Origin: Erwinia sp. OLFS4 | GTDB taxonomy: Bacteria > Pseudomonadota > Gammaproteobacteria > Enterobacterales > Enterobacteriaceae | Length of the DNA stretch: 64,000 nt | Assembly: GCF_002752165.1 (NCBI RefSeq) | Contig: NZ_MOMB01000054.1 | Coordinates: forward strand, 1-64,000 | Reading direction: 5' to 3' | Shown here: one piece after another, positions 28,450-39,039 of the stretch | How the letters are laid out: each line of letters begins with the position of its first letter | Numbering within the stretch: position 1 is the stretch's first letter | Position numbers and translations under genes: made by a program | Notes under the pieces: generated by a model | The model's database searches: none | What the model was told of the DNA's origin: nothing | What the model saw: the letters and a program-made list of their open reading frames with translations, nothing else

Positions 28450-30432
28450 ATGTTTGGAAAATTAACACTGGATGCGATTCCGTACCATGAACCGATTATC
28501 ATGGTTACCTGTGCCGCCATCGTCATTGCTGGCCTGGCGCTTGTCGCGGCCATTACCTACTTTGGCAAGTGGCAATATCTCTGGAAAGAGTGGCTGACAA
28601 GCGTTGACCACAAACGCCTTGGTATCATGTACGTCATTCTGGCTTTCGTCATGCTGTTACGTGGCTTTGCTGACGCCATTATGATGCGTAGTCAGCAGGT
28701 GCTGGCCTCTGCCGGTGAAGCCGGATTCCTTCCACCGCATCACTATGATCAGATTTTCACCGCCCACGGCGTTATCATGATCTTCTTCGTTGCCATGCCG
28801 TTTGTGGTTGGCCTGATGAACGTCGTGGTTCCGTTGCAAATTGGCGCACGTGATGTTGCCTTCCCGTTCCTGAATAACATCAGTTTCTGGTTTACCGTAA
28901 TCGGCGTGATTCTGGTCAACCTGTCGCTGGGTATTGGTGAGTTCGCCCAGACCGGCTGGCTGGCTTATCCCCCGCTTTCGGGGCTTGAATACAGTCCAGG
29001 CACCGGGGTTGATTACTGGATCTGGAGTTTGCAGCTATCCGGTATTGGTACCACGCTGACCGGTATCAACTTCTTTGTCACCATCCTGAAAATGCGTGCG
29101 CCAGGCATGAGTCTGTTCAAAATGCCGGTGTTCACCTGGGCGGCACTCTGTACTAACGTCCTGATTATTGCCGCATTCCCGGTGCTGACCGTTAGCCTGG
29201 CGCTGTTGACGCTCGACCGTTACCTTGACTTCCATTTCTTTACTAACGAAATGGGCGGTAACATGATGATGTATGTCAACCTGATCTGGATCTGGGGTCA
29301 CCCGGAAGTCTACATTCTGGTGCTGCCGGTATTCGGCGTGTTCTCAGAAGTCACGGCGACATTCTCTAAAAAACGCCTGTTTGGTTACACCTCACTGGTA
29401 TGGGCGACCATTGCTATTACCATCCTGTCGTTTATCGTCTGGCTGCACCACTTCTTTACCATGGGTGCCGGCGCTAACGTAAACGCCTTCTTCGGTATTA
29501 TGACGATGATTATCGCCATCCCAACCGGGGTGAAAATCTTTAACTGGCTGTTCACTATGTATCAGGGACGCATTCAGATGCACTCTGCCATGCTGTGGAC
29601 CGTCGGCTTCCTGGTCACCTTTTCGGTTGGCGGCATGACCGGGGTACTGCTGGCAGTGCCTGGTGCCGACTTTGTACTGCACAACAGCCTGTTTTTGATT
29701 GCGCACTTCCATAACGTTATTATCGGCGGTGTGGTATTTGGCTGCTTTGCCGGTGTCACCTACTGGTTCCCGAAAGCCTTTGGTTTCAGTCTTAACGAAA
29801 CCTGGGGTAAACGTGCTTTCTGGTTCTGGATTATCGGCTTCTTTACTGCCTTTATGCCGCTTTACGTGCTGGGCTTTATGGGAATGACACGCCGTATCAG
29901 CCAGAATATCGATCCGCAGTTCCATCCGATGCTGGTAGTGGCAGCCTTTGGCGCCGCGCTGATTGCCTGTGGCGTACTCTGCCAGATTATTCAGTTCTGG
30001 GTTTCTATACGTGACCGTGAGCAGAATCGCGATCTCACCGGCGATCCCTGGGGTGGACGTACGCTGGAATGGTCAACCTCTTCACCGCCGCCATTCTATA
30101 ACTTTGCTGTTGTGCCTGAAATTCATGAGCGTGATGCGTTCTGGGAAATGAAGGAAAAAGGCGAAGCGTACCAGCAACCTGCACATTATGAAGAAATTCA
30201 TATGCCGAAAAACAGCGGTGCCGGTATTGTTATCTCCGCGTTTGCCACGGTATTTGGTTTCGCCGCTATCTGGCATATCTGGTGGCTGTTTGGTATCTGC
30301 TTTATTGGCATGATTGCAACCTGGATCATCAAAAGTTTCGATGACGACGTGGATTACTACGTTCCGGTCAAAGAGATTGAGCAGATTGAAAAACAACACT
30401 TTGACGAAATCAGCAAAGCAGGCCTGAAATAA
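28450..30432 (+). CDS. cyoB: Cytochrome bo3 ubiquinol oxidase subunit I
   Basis: 660-residue catalytic subunit of the heme-copper oxidase. It binds low-spin heme b and the heme o3-CuB centre, where oxygen is reduced and protons pumped. Ligand motifs are visible: TAHGVIMIF (heme b His), [12 protein letters not shown] (CuB His and the cross-linked Tyr), WLHHFFTMG (two CuB His) and [11 protein letters not shown] (heme His pair). About 15 helices. The stop overlaps the cyoC start by one base. Confidence 0.98.
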   Translation: MFGKLTLDAIPYHEPIIMVTCAAIVIAGLALVAAITYFGKWQYLWKEWLTSVDHKRLGIMYVILAFVMLLRGFADAIMMRSQQVLASAGEAGFLPPHHYDQIFTAHGVIMIFFVAMPFVVGLMNVVVPLQIGARDVAFPFLNNISFWFTVIGVILVNLSLGIGEFAQTGWLAYPPLSGLEYSPGTGVDYWIWSLQLSGIGTTLTGINFFVTILKMRAPGMSLFKMPVFTWAALCTNVLIIAAFPVLTVSLALLTLDRYLDFHFFTNEMGGNMMMYVNLIWIWGHPEVYILVLPVFGVFSEVTATFSKKRLFGYTSLVWATIAITILSFIVWLHHFFTMGAGANVNAFFGIMTMIIAIPTGVKIFNWLFTMYQGRIQMHSAMLWTVGFLVTFSVGGMTGVLLAVPGADFVLHNSLFLIAHFHNVIIGGVVFGCFAGVTYWFPKAFGFSLNETWGKRAFWFWIIGFFTAFMPLYVLGFMGMTRRISQNIDPQFHPMLVVAAFGAALIACGVLCQIIQFWVSIRDREQNRDLTGDPWGGRTLEWSTSSPPPFYNFAVVPEIHERDAFWEMKEKGEAYQQPAHYEEIHMPKNSGAGIVISAFATVFGFAAIWHIWWLFGICFIGMIATWIIKSFDDDVDYYVPVKEIEQIEKQHFDEISKAGLK

Positions 30433-31052
30433 TGTCAACTGAAACTCTGACTAAGCACCACGACGCGCATGATAGCCATGCGCATCATGAGCATGAGACC
30501 GGCGCCAGAAAAGTTTTTGGCTTCTGGATCTACCTGATGAGCGACTGCATTATCTTTGCAACCCTGTTTGCAACCTATGCAGTTATGGTTAATAACACTG
30601 CCGGCGGGCCGGCAGGAAAAGACATCTTTGAATTACCGTTTGTCGCCGTGGAAACCGCCCTGCTGTTACTGAGCTCCATTACCTACGGTATGGCGGTGAT
30701 CGCCATGAACCATGTTAACAAGGGTGCGGTTAACGGCTGGCTGGCCCTGACCTTCCTGTTCGGTGCCGGATTTATCGGTATGGAAATCTATGAATTCCAT
30801 CATCTGATCATGGAAGGCTATGGCCCCAACCGCAGTGGCTTCCTGTCCGGGTTCTTTACCCTGGTAGGTACCCACGGAGTGCACGTTACCTCCGGCCTGC
30901 TGTGGATGGCGGTACTGATGTATCAGGTTGCTACCCGTGGCCTGACCGCCGCAAACCGCACGCGCATCATGTGCCTGAGTCTGTTCTGGCACTTCCTTGA
31001 CGTGGTATGGATTTGCGTATTCACCGTAGTTTATCTGATGGGGGCCATGTAA
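30432..31052 (+). CDS. cyoC: Cytochrome bo3 ubiquinol oxidase subunit III
   Basis: 206-residue subunit III with five predicted helices, preceded by a His-rich N-terminus ([14 protein letters not shown]). The conserved [14 protein letters not shown] and [20 protein letters not shown] segments match the subunit III family. It overlaps cyoB by one base and cyoD by one base, so translation is coupled. Confidence 0.97.
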   Translation: MSTETLTKHHDAHDSHAHHEHETGARKVFGFWIYLMSDCIIFATLFATYAVMVNNTAGGPAGKDIFELPFVAVETALLLLSSITYGMAVIAMNHVNKGAVNGWLALTFLFGAGFIGMEIYEFHHLIMEGYGPNRSGFLSGFFTLVGTHGVHVTSGLLWMAVLMYQVATRGLTAANRTRIMCLSLFWHFLDVVWICVFTVVYLMGAM

Positions 31053-31384
31053 TGAGTCATTCTGTAAACGAACATGGTGCTTCACACGGTAGCGTGAAGT
31101 CTTACATGATAGGTTTTATCCTGTCGATCATTCTGACGGCTATCCCGTTCTCGATGGTCATGGAGGGTACAGCTTCTCATGGCACTATTATCGGTGTTGT
31201 GGTGCTATGTGCGGTGATTCAGGTTATCGTACACCTGGTTTACTTCCTGCACCTGGACACTAAATCTGAAGGCGGCTGGAACATGGTGGCAATTGTATTC
31301 TCCTCCATCATTATCCTGATCGTCGTAATCGGCTCACTATGGATTATGTGGAACCTCAACTACAACATGATGATGGACCACTAA
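31052..31384 (+). CDS. cyoD: Cytochrome bo3 ubiquinol oxidase subunit IV
   Basis: 110-residue small subunit with three transmembrane helices, needed for assembly of the CuB centre. The motif [21 protein letters not shown] is family-specific. The start at 31052 overlaps the cyoC stop (TAATG); the frame opens earlier at 31007 inside cyoC, but that part is not conserved. Confidence 0.96.
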   Translation: MSHSVNEHGASHGSVKSYMIGFILSIILTAIPFSMVMEGTASHGTIIGVVVLCAVIQVIVHLVYFLHLDTKSEGGWNMVAIVFSSIIILIVVIGSLWIMWNLNYNMMMDH

Positions 31385-31397
31385 CCGAGTTACCGTA

Positions 31398-32288
31398 ATG
31401 ATTAAGCGATACCTGCAAGTTACAAAACCAGGAATTATTTTCGGAAATTTAATTTCTGTCATCGGTGGATTTCTGCTGGCTTCGAAAGGCAGCATTGATT
31501 ACACCTTGTTTCTCACCACCATGGTTGGCGTGTCGCTGGTTGTGGCATCGGGTTGCGTTTATAACAACGTCATCGACCGTGACATCGACAAAAAAATGGA
31601 GAGAACCAGAAATCGGGTGCTGGTAAAAGGCCTTATTTCGCCGAAGGCAAGCCTGGTTTATGCAACCGTTCTGGGTATAGCTGGATTTGCGTTGCTGTAC
31701 TTCGGTGCTAACCCGCTGGCTATGTGGCTGGCGGTGATGGGCTTCGTGGTTTACGTTGGCATATACAGTCTGTATATGAAGCGTAAATCCGTTTATGGCA
31801 CGCTGATTGGCAGTCTTTCCGGCGCCGCGCCCCCGGTCATCGGCTATTGTGCCGTTACCAACCAGTTTGACGCCGGGGCGCTGATTCTGCTGGCAATCTT
31901 TAGCCTGTGGCAGATGCCGCACTCCTATGCGATTGCTATCTTCCGCTTTAAAGATTATCAGGCCGCCAGTATTCCGGTTCTGCCGGTGGTTAAAGGCATC
32001 TCCGTGGCAAAAAATCATATTACGCTCTACATTCTGGCGTTTATGGTCGCCACTCTGATGCTCACCCTTAGCGGTTATGCCGGTTATAAGTATCTGGTGG
32101 TTGCGGCAGCAGTCAGCGTCTGGTGGCTGGGTATGGCGCTTTCAGGTTACAAAACCGCTAACGACGATCGGGTCTGGGCACGAAAACTGTTCGTGTTTTC
32201 CATCGTGGCCATTACCTCACTGAGCGTTATGATGTCAGTAGACTTCATGGCTCCGGCATCAAAAGATTTGCTGACCTTCGTCTGGTAA
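31398..32288 (+). CDS. cyoE: Protoheme IX farnesyltransferase (heme O synthase)
   Basis: 296-residue UbiA-family membrane enzyme that adds a farnesyl group to heme b to make heme O, the cofactor of CyoB. The Asp-rich motif [18 protein letters not shown] binds the prenyl diphosphate through magnesium. Last gene of the cyo operon, which supplies the cofactor with the enzyme; the farnesyl diphosphate comes from IspA (42467-43366). Confidence 0.97.
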   Translation: MIKRYLQVTKPGIIFGNLISVIGGFLLASKGSIDYTLFLTTMVGVSLVVASGCVYNNVIDRDIDKKMERTRNRVLVKGLISPKASLVYATVLGIAGFALLYFGANPLAMWLAVMGFVVYVGIYSLYMKRKSVYGTLIGSLSGAAPPVIGYCAVTNQFDAGALILLAIFSLWQMPHSYAIAIFRFKDYQAASIPVLPVVKGISVAKNHITLYILAFMVATLMLTLSGYAGYKYLVVAAAVSVWWLGMALSGYKTANDDRVWARKLFVFSIVAITSLSVMMSVDFMAPASKDLLTFVW

Positions 32289-32304
32289 ACCCAATGCCTT
32301 ACTC

Positions 32305-32331
32305 AAGGGCGCGACTGACAATCGCGCCCTT
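32305..32331 (+). terminator. Terminator of the cyo operon
   Basis: Perfect 10-bp stem AAGGGCGCGA / TCGCGCCCTT with loop CTGACAA, shortly after cyoE. The T-rich tail (TCTGTTTGT) is moderate. Confidence 0.85.
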
Positions 32332-32437
32332 TCTGTTTGTCAGCATTTATCCGCTTGTAACGACTGCTTAAGAAGTGATGTTTTACTGTCCCTCGCCTCA
32401 AACATAAAATACCGGCGGGTCAGTAACTGAGGTTGTG

Positions 32438-33799
32438 ATGAACGATAATAAAATGACGTCGATCGAACGACGGGCGACATGGGGCTTGGGTACGGTTTTC
32501 TCCCTCAGGATGCTGGGTATGTTTATGGTGCTCCCGGTACTGACAACCTATGGCATGGCATTACAAGGCGCCAGCGAACCCCTGATCGGGCTGGCCATTG
32601 GTATTTATGGTCTGGCACAAGCGGTATTTCAAATCCCCTTTGGCCTGCTCTCCGACCGCATAGGACGTAAGCCCCTTATCGTTGGTGGCCTGTTGCTGTT
32701 TGTTCTCGGTAGTATTATTGCCGCCAGTACAGTCAGCATCTGGGGGATTATCCTTGGGCGGGCATTACAGGGTTCCGGTGCCATCGCCGCCGCGGTTATG
32801 GCGCTGCTTTCCGATTTAACCCGCGAACAAAATCGTACCAAAGCCATGGCATTTATTGGCATCTCTTTTGGCGTCACCTTTGCAATTGCCATGGTTTTTG
32901 GGCCAGTAATTACCCACTATTTTGGCCTGCACGCCCTGTTCTGGATCATCGCCATCCTCGCCAGCGTCGGTATCATCATTACCCTGTTAGTGGTGCCGTC
33001 TGCCAGACACCACGTACTTAACCGTGAATCCGGCATGGTCAAAGGCTCCATCCGCCAGGTATTAATCAATCAGCGGCTGGCCAGGCTGAATGCAGGCATT
33101 CTTTGCCTGCATATTCTGTTAATGTCCAGCTTTGTCGCGCTGCCGGGTCAGTTTGAGCAGGCCGGTTTTCCACCTTCCCAGCACTGGAAAATCTATCTGG
33201 TAACAATGCTGATTGCCTTTGTCAGCGTGGTGCCCTTTATTATTTACGCAGAAGCAAAGCGTAAAATGAAGCGGACTTTCATTGGCTGCGTGGTGCTGTT
33301 GCTGATTGCTGAAATTGTTTTGTGGGGCGCTGGCAACGATTTCTGGACGCTGGTTACCGGCGTACAGCTGTTTTTTATCGGTTTTAATCTGATGGAGGCA
33401 ATTCTGCCTTCACTGGTCAGTAAAGAATCGCCGGCTGGCTACAAAGGCACCGCTATGGGGCTGTACTCCACCAGCCAGTTTATCGGTGTGGCTATAGGCG
33501 GCAGTCTCGGCGGTTGGGTATTCGGGACTTTTGATGCACAGACAGTCTTTCTGATGGGGACAATCATTGCCAGCCTGTGGCTAATGATCAGTATAACCAT
33601 GCATGAACCACCTTATGTCAGCAGCCTGCGTATTGTGCTTAACGACAATATCGATTTTAACAAGCTGGAACAACGTCTGCGGGCACAACCGGGCGTGAGC
33701 GCGGTATTTATGGTGCCGGAAGAGAAAAGTGCTTATGTTAAAATCGACAGTAAAGTCACCAGCCGTCCCGAACTGGAGGCGCTGGTAGCCAGTAGTTAA
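32438..33799 (+). CDS. yajR: MFS transporter YajR
   Basis: 453-residue major facilitator superfamily transporter with 12 helices and a C-terminal ferredoxin-like YAM domain (from about residue 390: PPYVSSLRIVLNDNIDFNKLEQRL..SAYVKIDSKV), the feature that defines YajR. The helix 2-3 signature GLLSDRIGRKPLI is intact. The substrate is unknown. The ATG at 32438 follows GAGG; the GTG at 32435 is less likely. Order cyoE-yajR matches E. coli. Confidence 0.95.
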   Translation: MNDNKMTSIERRATWGLGTVFSLRMLGMFMVLPVLTTYGMALQGASEPLIGLAIGIYGLAQAVFQIPFGLLSDRIGRKPLIVGGLLLFVLGSIIAASTVSIWGIILGRALQGSGAIAAAVMALLSDLTREQNRTKAMAFIGISFGVTFAIAMVFGPVITHYFGLHALFWIIAILASVGIIITLLVVPSARHHVLNRESGMVKGSIRQVLINQRLARLNAGILCLHILLMSSFVALPGQFEQAGFPPSQHWKIYLVTMLIAFVSVVPFIIYAEAKRKMKRTFIGCVVLLLIAEIVLWGAGNDFWTLVTGVQLFFIGFNLMEAILPSLVSKESPAGYKGTAMGLYSTSQFIGVAIGGSLGGWVFGTFDAQTVFLMGTIIASLWLMISITMHEPPYVSSLRIVLNDNIDFNKLEQRLRAQPGVSAVFMVPEEKSAYVKIDSKVTSRPELEALVASS

Positions 33800-33802
33800 C
33801 AA

Positions 33803-33868
33803 ACCTGCCGCTGTAGCGCCACCAGCCGGGCATCAGCCTCTGCTCCATGGCACCGTTCAGCGGCAGGT
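33803..33868. repeat. Long inverted repeat between yajR and the adh pseudogene
   Basis: Perfect 10-bp arms ACCTGCCGCT (33803-33812) and AGCGGCAGGT (33859-33868), separated by 46 bases, in the short gap between convergent genes. It may end both transcripts, though no T-run is present. Confidence 0.45.
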
Positions 33869-33873
33869 GCCGG

Positions 33874-34837
33874 TTACGACAGGGTCATATCAACGACAAT
33901 ACGCCCCTCAATTTTACCGGCATGCATACGGGCAAAAATGTCGTTAATATTTTCCAGCGGTTCAACGGCAATATTAGCCTTCACTTTATGTCTGCCGGCA
34001 AAATCCAGCGCTTCCTGCAAATCTTTGCGCGTGCCGACAATTGAACCTCGCACCGTAATACCATCCAGCACCATATCAAAAATGGACAGATCGAACTTGC
34101 CCGGCGGCAGACCGTTAAGCACCATGGTCCCGCCACGACGCATCATGCCGGTTGCCTGCTCAAATGCCGTTGGTGATACCGCGGTGACCAGCACACCGTG
34201 TGCGCCGCCGAATTCACGGCGGAAAACCGCTGTGGGATCCACATGACGCGCATTCGCCACCACGCTGGCGCCAAGCCGTTTAGCAAACGCCAGCTTATCA
34301 TCATCAATGTCAACGGCTGCAACGTTCAACCCCATGGCAACCGCATACTGTATAGCCATATGACCAAGCCCGCCAATTCCTGAAATAACCACCCAGTCCC
34401 CGGGACGGGTATCGGTCATTTTCAGTCCTTTATAAACGGTAACGCCGGCACACAGAATCGGCGCAATTTCCTGATAGCTAATATTATCGGGCAGGATGCC
34501 AACGTAATTGGCATCGGCAAGACAATATTCGGCAAAACTGCCGTTGACCGAATAACCGGCATTTTGCTGGGCGTGACAAAGGGTTTCCCAGCTGTCCAGA
34601 CAGTGTTCACAGTGGCCACAGGCTGAATACAACCAGGGAACACCCACCCGATCGCCCTGTTTAACGTGGCTGACACCCGCACCGACCGCCACAATTTCGC
34701 CCACACCTTCATGACCGGGAATAAAAGGGGGATGCGGTTTAACCGGCCAGTCCCGGTCCGACTTGCGGTACCGGCACCTGTTCAATGACCAGTGGCTCGC
34801 CAAAAGCTTTCACTACGGCTGCTTTCATCGTCTGCAT
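33874..34837 (-). pseudogene. adhP: Zinc-dependent alcohol dehydrogenase, broken by a deletion and frameshift
   Basis: Related to AdhP/AdhA-type enzymes that oxidise ethanol to acetaldehyde. From ATG 34837 (ribosome-binding site GTGAGGTG) the frame reads [22 protein letters not shown] and then runs into a stop at 34741-34739. A different frame resumes at once with [19 protein letters not shown] and continues to the normal end. About 20 codons with the catalytic zinc ligand region (CGVCHTDLH in the family) are missing, and the frame is shifted. Structural zinc cysteines (CGHCEHC..C) and the Rossmann motif GIGGLGHMA remain. No active enzyme can be made. A downstream ATG at 34803 gives 309 residues but lacks the ligands. 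Confidence 0.9.
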
Positions 34838-34872
34838 TTTTCACCTCACTTTCCATTTAGTTAATAAACCAC

Positions 34873-36393
34873 TCAAAACAATCCCAGGGGTGAAATATCA
34901 TAGCTGACTAATAAATTCTTAACTTGTTGATATTGTGTAAGGGCCATTTTATGGGTTTCACGTCCGACACCTGACTGCTTATAGCCACCAAAGGCAGCAT
35001 GGGCCGGATAGATGTGATAACAGTTCGTCCATACGCGCCCGGCTTTTATTGCCCGCCCCATACGCCAGGCAAGATTGCTATCGCGCGTCCAGACACCGGC
35101 ACCAAGGCCATAATCTGTCTGGTTCGCCAGTTCCAGCGCCTCGGCTTCATCTTTAAAGGTAAGTACACCAATCACCGGACCAAATACCTCTTCCTGGAAG
35201 CAGCGCATCTGATTGTGCCCCTTAATCAGGGTTGGCTGAATGTAATAGCCGTTGGCCAGCGCATCCGCCAGAGTGACAGATTCGCCCCCCGCCAGAATCT
35301 GACCGCCTTCGTTTCTGGCAATATCGATATAGGACATGATCTTATCAAACTGCTGCTGAGAAGCCTGGGCACCAATCATGGTTGCGGTATCCAGCGGATC
35401 GCCACGGCGAATTGTCGCAACGCGCGCCATAACTTTTTCCATAAAAGGCTGATAAATCGATTCCTGAATCAGGGCTCGTGAAGGACAGGTGCAAACTTCT
35501 CCCTGATTGAAAAAGCCCAGTACCAGTCCTTCGACTGCCTTATCAATAAATTCCGGCTCAGCCTGCATGATATCGGCGAAATAGACATTCGGAGATTTAC
35601 CGCCCAGCTCAACGGTAGAAGGGATAATGCTTTCTGCAGCACAAGCCATAATATGGCGTCCAACTGCGGTTGACCCGGTGAAGGCGATTTTAGCAATCCG
35701 TTTGCTGGTGGCCAGCGCCTCGCCGGCCTCTTTGCCAAAACCCTGCACCACATTCAGCACGCCGGCGGGAATCAGATCGCCGATGATTTCCAGTAAAACG
35801 CAGATACTGAGCGGCGTTTGTTCTGCCGGCTTAAGCACCACGCAGTTACCTGCTGCCAGCGCCGGCGCCAGCTTCCAGGCGGCCATCAGCAGGGGAAAAT
35901 TCCAGGGAATAATCTGACCTACCACCCCCAATGGCTCATAGATATGATAAGCGACGGTGGTGGCATCAATTTCAGCCGCACTGCCCTCCTGCGCACGCAG
36001 ACAGCCGGCAAAATAGCGAAAGTGGTCAATCGCCAGCGGCAGGTCGGCATTGAGCGTCTCGCGGATAGGTTTACCGTTATCCCAGCTTTCGGTGACGGCT
36101 AATATTTCCAGATTTGCCTGCATGCGATCAGCAATTGCCAGCAGCAGGTTACTGCGCTCCTGAACGCTGGTTTTACCCCATTTTTCCGCAGCGGCATGTG
36201 CCGCATCCAGCGCTTTATTGATGTCCCGCTCATCAGAGCGTGGGAATTGCGCCACCACCGCCCCGGTCACCGGGGTGGTATCGGTAAAATAGTTCCCCCC
36301 GAGCGGCTCAACAAAAGCACCGTTAATGTAATTGCCATAACTGGCGCGGAAAGAAACTAAACAGCCCTGACTACCCGGATGTGCATAACGCAT
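34873..36393 (-). CDS. exaC: NAD+-dependent aldehyde dehydrogenase (ExaC/AldB type)
   Basis: 506-residue enzyme that oxidises acetaldehyde and similar aldehydes to acids. It aligns with Pseudomonas ExaC over its whole length, from [15 protein letters not shown] to [12 protein letters not shown]. The catalytic Cys is in [13 protein letters not shown], the general-base Glu in [11 protein letters not shown], and the cofactor motif is FTGSTAVG. The start at 36393 has AAGGAG seven bases before it; a longer frame from 36561 runs through the promoter. It is controlled by the sigma54 promoter at 36472-36487 and the divergent activator. The adh pseudogene is downstream on the same strand. Confidence 0.93.
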   Translation of the reverse strand: MRYAHPGSQGCLVSFRASYGNYINGAFVEPLGGNYFTDTTPVTGAVVAQFPRSDERDINKALDAAHAAAEKWGKTSVQERSNLLLAIADRMQANLEILAVTESWDNGKPIRETLNADLPLAIDHFRYFAGCLRAQEGSAAEIDATTVAYHIYEPLGVVGQIIPWNFPLLMAAWKLAPALAAGNCVVLKPAEQTPLSICVLLEIIGDLIPAGVLNVVQGFGKEAGEALATSKRIAKIAFTGSTAVGRHIMACAAESIIPSTVELGGKSPNVYFADIMQAEPEFIDKAVEGLVLGFFNQGEVCTCPSRALIQESIYQPFMEKVMARVATIRRGDPLDTATMIGAQASQQQFDKIMSYIDIARNEGGQILAGGESVTLADALANGYYIQPTLIKGHNQMRCFQEEVFGPVIGVLTFKDEAEALELANQTDYGLGAGVWTRDSNLAWRMGRAIKAGRVWTNCYHIYPAHAAFGGYKQSGVGRETHKMALTQYQQVKNLLVSYDISPLGLF

Positions 36394-36471
36394 CGCTGAC
36401 TCCTTTGTAAGTGACTGAACGCTAGCAACAGCAGCCCCGACAAGGCCAATATTGCGCGACATCCTTAACAA

Positions 36472-36487
36472 AGCATGCTTCGTGCCA
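36472..36487 (-). promoter_or_regulatory. sigma54 promoter of the aldehyde dehydrogenase gene
   Basis: On the minus strand TGGCACGAAGCATGCT has an exact -24 element TGGCAC and, five bases later, ATGCT at -12 (one mismatch to TTGCW). It lies about 80 bases before the exaC start and opposite a sigma54-dependent activator gene. Confidence 0.85.
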
Positions 36488-36595
36488 GGAGAAAAAAATA
36501 CCGTCACACTGTATAAATAATGCCAGATAATCAAAATGTTAATAAATAAACATCTCAACAACGTAGTGCGTATTTTTGCTGTCCATTTCTTAACT

Positions 36596-36614
36596 GTGTT
36601 GCAGGTCGCAACAC
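36596..36614. promoter_or_regulatory. Putative enhancer (UAS) for the AcoR-type activator
   Basis: GTGTTGCAGGTCGCAACAC: perfect 7-bp arms around five bases. It lies about 110 bases upstream of the exaC sigma54 promoter and 57 bases before the activator start, the usual place for an enhancer-binding protein site. It may also autoregulate the activator. Confidence 0.6.
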
Positions 36615-36670
36615 TACAGAAACCAAAAAGCTACACTTAAGCAACAATAATGATTGCATCGGGGTCAGAG

Positions 36671-38425
36671 ATGGCAGGTAAAATGACCAGCGCAGAGGCG
36701 ATAACGCTGAGCAGCCGCAATGACATCGTCAGCCAGCTGCTTAACGATTCCTGGCAACGCAGCCAGCATTACGGTCTTGACCGTAACGATCGGGATTTCC
36801 CGCGTATGCCGCATGGTCATCTCAATGATTTACTGGCCCATCATCAGATGCTCAGGCAGCTAGCGCAGCCGGTGGTAAGCCAGCTGGCACAGCGGGTAGC
36901 GGATAGTCAGTCCGTCGTGATCCTGTCAGATCCTGCCGGCCTGGTGCTGCAAACCTTCGGGGATCTTGAGGCGATAGACAAAGCTCAACGTTTCGCGCTG
37001 GCACCGGGCAATCTCTGGAGCGAATGCGGTCGCGGGACCAATGCCATAGGTACTGCGCTGGCCATTGACAACAGTTGTGAAATCAAAGGGCAGCAGCATT
37101 TTCTGACCGGTAATCAGGATTTATATTGTGCGGCTATGCCGGTACAGTCGCCGCAAGGCGCCATCGCCGGGGTGCTGGATATTTCCGGCCCGGCGCGCTT
37201 TCCCCATCTCAATACCCGCCACTGGGTCGAACAGGCGGTGCGCCAGATTGAACACCAGTGGGTCAAACAGCAGCTGAATCAGAGCCAGTGGCTGCTTTGT
37301 CTGCATGCCGACTACCGCCAGGCGATGCGTACACTCAACATCACCGCCGCACGCTTTGGCCTGCTCCGTTTCCGGCATCTTTTTCCCGGCCAGAAACAGC
37401 GCAGCACCCCTCAGCCACAGCAGCTGGAAACCGCCAGCCGGCAACGTTACTGGTTTACGCTGCAGGCACCGCCACGCTGCTATCATCAACCGCCGGCACC
37501 CGCCGCGCGCGATGACATCGGTCTGCCCGCGCATTTGCAGGGCGAAGGTGCACGTATACTGCGCTTACTCAACGCCGGGGTTTCACTCTGCATTACTGGC
37601 GAAACCGGCTGCGGTAAAGAGTACCTGAGTCGGATGCTGTATAAACAAAGCGGCTGGAACAAAGGCCGTTTTGTGGCGATTAACTGTGCCGCCCTGCCGG
37701 AATCGTTAATCGAATCTGAACTTTTTGGTTATCAGGCGGGGGCTTTCACCGGAGCCAGTAAACAAGGCTATATCGGTAAGATTCGTGAAGCGGATGGCGG
37801 CGTGCTGTTCCTTGACGAAATCGGCGATATGCCGCTGGGTTTACAAACCCGCCTGCTACGGGTGTTACAGGAAAAAGAGGTATCACCGCTTGGTGAAACC
37901 CGCAGCTGGCCAGTCCAGTTTGCCGTCATCTGTGCCACCCATCGCGACCTGCAGCAACAGGTCGCCAACGGTGAATTTCGTGAAGACCTGCTCTATCGCC
38001 TCCAGGAGTTTAACTTTGCCATCCCGCCGCTACGCCAGTGGCGGGATCTAAAAAGCTTTATTCATCAGTTATGGCAGGATCTGGGTGGGCCGGCGCGCGG
38101 GATTGATCTGGCCCCCTCGCTGCTGGAGCACCTGAATCAGCACCCCTGGCCAGGTAATATACGCCAGTTACGCAGTCTGCTAAAAGTACTGCTGGCGCTG
38201 ACTGACGAGGGAAAAACAATAAACATCAGCGACTTGCCTTGCGATTATCAACCTGAGCCACGCGCTGACGCTGGAAACGCTCTGCAGAACAACAGCGCTG
38301 AGCATATTGCGGCAACCCTGCGCCATTATCAGGGAAACGTGAGCAAAGCCGCTGCGGCACTCGGCATTGCACGTAGCACGCTGTATCGCCGGGCAGCGAA
38401 AGCGCAGCGCAATGCGCCGCGCTGA
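36671..38425 (+). CDS. sigma54-dependent AcoR-family transcription activator
   Basis: 584-residue enhancer-binding protein. N-terminal GAF-type sensor region (about 70-200, LAPGNLWSECGRGTNAIGTALA), a central AAA+ domain with Walker A GETGCGKE, the sigma54-contact loop GAFTGA, Walker B VLFLDEIGD and the arginine finger region FREDLLYRL, and a C-terminal Fis-type helix-turn-helix (GNVSKAAAALGIARSTLYRR). Relatives (AcoR, and the activator of exaC/adh genes) respond to acetoin, aldehydes or alcohols; the inducer here is not known. Start uncertain: ATG at 36671 has GGGG upstream, 36650 and 36683 are alternatives. It probably drives exaC on the opposite strand. Confidence 0.9.
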   Translation: MAGKMTSAEAITLSSRNDIVSQLLNDSWQRSQHYGLDRNDRDFPRMPHGHLNDLLAHHQMLRQLAQPVVSQLAQRVADSQSVVILSDPAGLVLQTFGDLEAIDKAQRFALAPGNLWSECGRGTNAIGTALAIDNSCEIKGQQHFLTGNQDLYCAAMPVQSPQGAIAGVLDISGPARFPHLNTRHWVEQAVRQIEHQWVKQQLNQSQWLLCLHADYRQAMRTLNITAARFGLLRFRHLFPGQKQRSTPQPQQLETASRQRYWFTLQAPPRCYHQPPAPAARDDIGLPAHLQGEGARILRLLNAGVSLCITGETGCGKEYLSRMLYKQSGWNKGRFVAINCAALPESLIESELFGYQAGAFTGASKQGYIGKIREADGGVLFLDEIGDMPLGLQTRLLRVLQEKEVSPLGETRSWPVQFAVICATHRDLQQQVANGEFREDLLYRLQEFNFAIPPLRQWRDLKSFIHQLWQDLGGPARGIDLAPSLLEHLNQHPWPGNIRQLRSLLKVLLALTDEGKTINISDLPCDYQPEPRADAGNALQNNSAEHIAATLRHYQGNVSKAAAALGIARSTLYRRAAKAQRNAPR

Positions 38426-38430
38426 CGACA

Positions 38431-38922
38431 TTAATCGCGAAAATTTTTGAACTGAAATGCCTGGCCGAGGTTAGCCTTACGCACCAGCGCCATCGCACTT
38501 TGCAAATCGTCACGGGATTTACCGGTCACCCTCACTTCATCACCCTGAATCTGGGTTTGCACTTTGAGCTTGCTGTCTTTAATCGCTTTGACCAGCTTCT
38601 TCGCGACGTCGCTTTCTATTCCCTGTTTCATTTTCACGTCAATGCTCCAGGTTTTACCGCTGTGCTCAATATTTTCCGGCACCTCAAGCGCAGCGTTTTC
38701 AATGCCACGTTTGAGCAGTTTTTCACGCAAAATATCCACCAGCTGCCTGACCTGAAAGTCAGATTCACTGGCGATACGCACGCTTTTCTCTTTGTCTTTA
38801 AATTCAAAACTGGCTTCAACATGACGAAAGTCAAAACGAGTGGCCAGCTCGCGGTTAGCATTTTCCACCGCGTTACGCACTTCCTGCATGTCAACTTCGG
38901 AAACGATGTCGAAAGATGGCAT
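38431..38922 (-). CDS. yajQ: YajQ family nucleotide-binding protein
   Basis: 163-residue protein of the YajQ family (UPF0234), same length as in E. coli. Two ferredoxin-like domains, with [22 protein letters not shown] at the start and conserved [33 protein letters not shown]. Relatives in Xanthomonas bind cyclic di-GMP; in enterobacteria a link to temperate phages and nucleotides is described but the role is not settled. The start at 38922 has AGGAGGAC upstream. It converges with the AcoR-type gene, only five bases apart. Confidence 0.95.
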   Translation of the reverse strand: MPSFDIVSEVDMQEVRNAVENANRELATRFDFRHVEASFEFKDKEKSVRIASESDFQVRQLVDILREKLLKRGIENAALEVPENIEHSGKTWSIDVKMKQGIESDVAKKLVKAIKDSKLKVQTQIQGDEVRVTGKSRDDLQSAMALVRKANLGQAFQFKNFRD

Positions 38923-39039
38923 ATATTGTCCTCCTGAAAACAAAGTGACATGCATAATAGCGTTATGCAGACAGTAAGTGAAACTGCTGATATACAATTA
39001 GAGATGTTATAAATCCAACCCATACCGGGGGAGGAAAAA

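Noticed and set aside
29392..29925. 177-codon minus-strand frame within cyoB
   Set aside because: Antisense to the strongly conserved oxidase subunit I; composition is typical of a shadow frame.
31449..32018. 189-codon minus-strand frame within cyoE
   Set aside because: Fully antisense to cyoE and without any recognisable motif.
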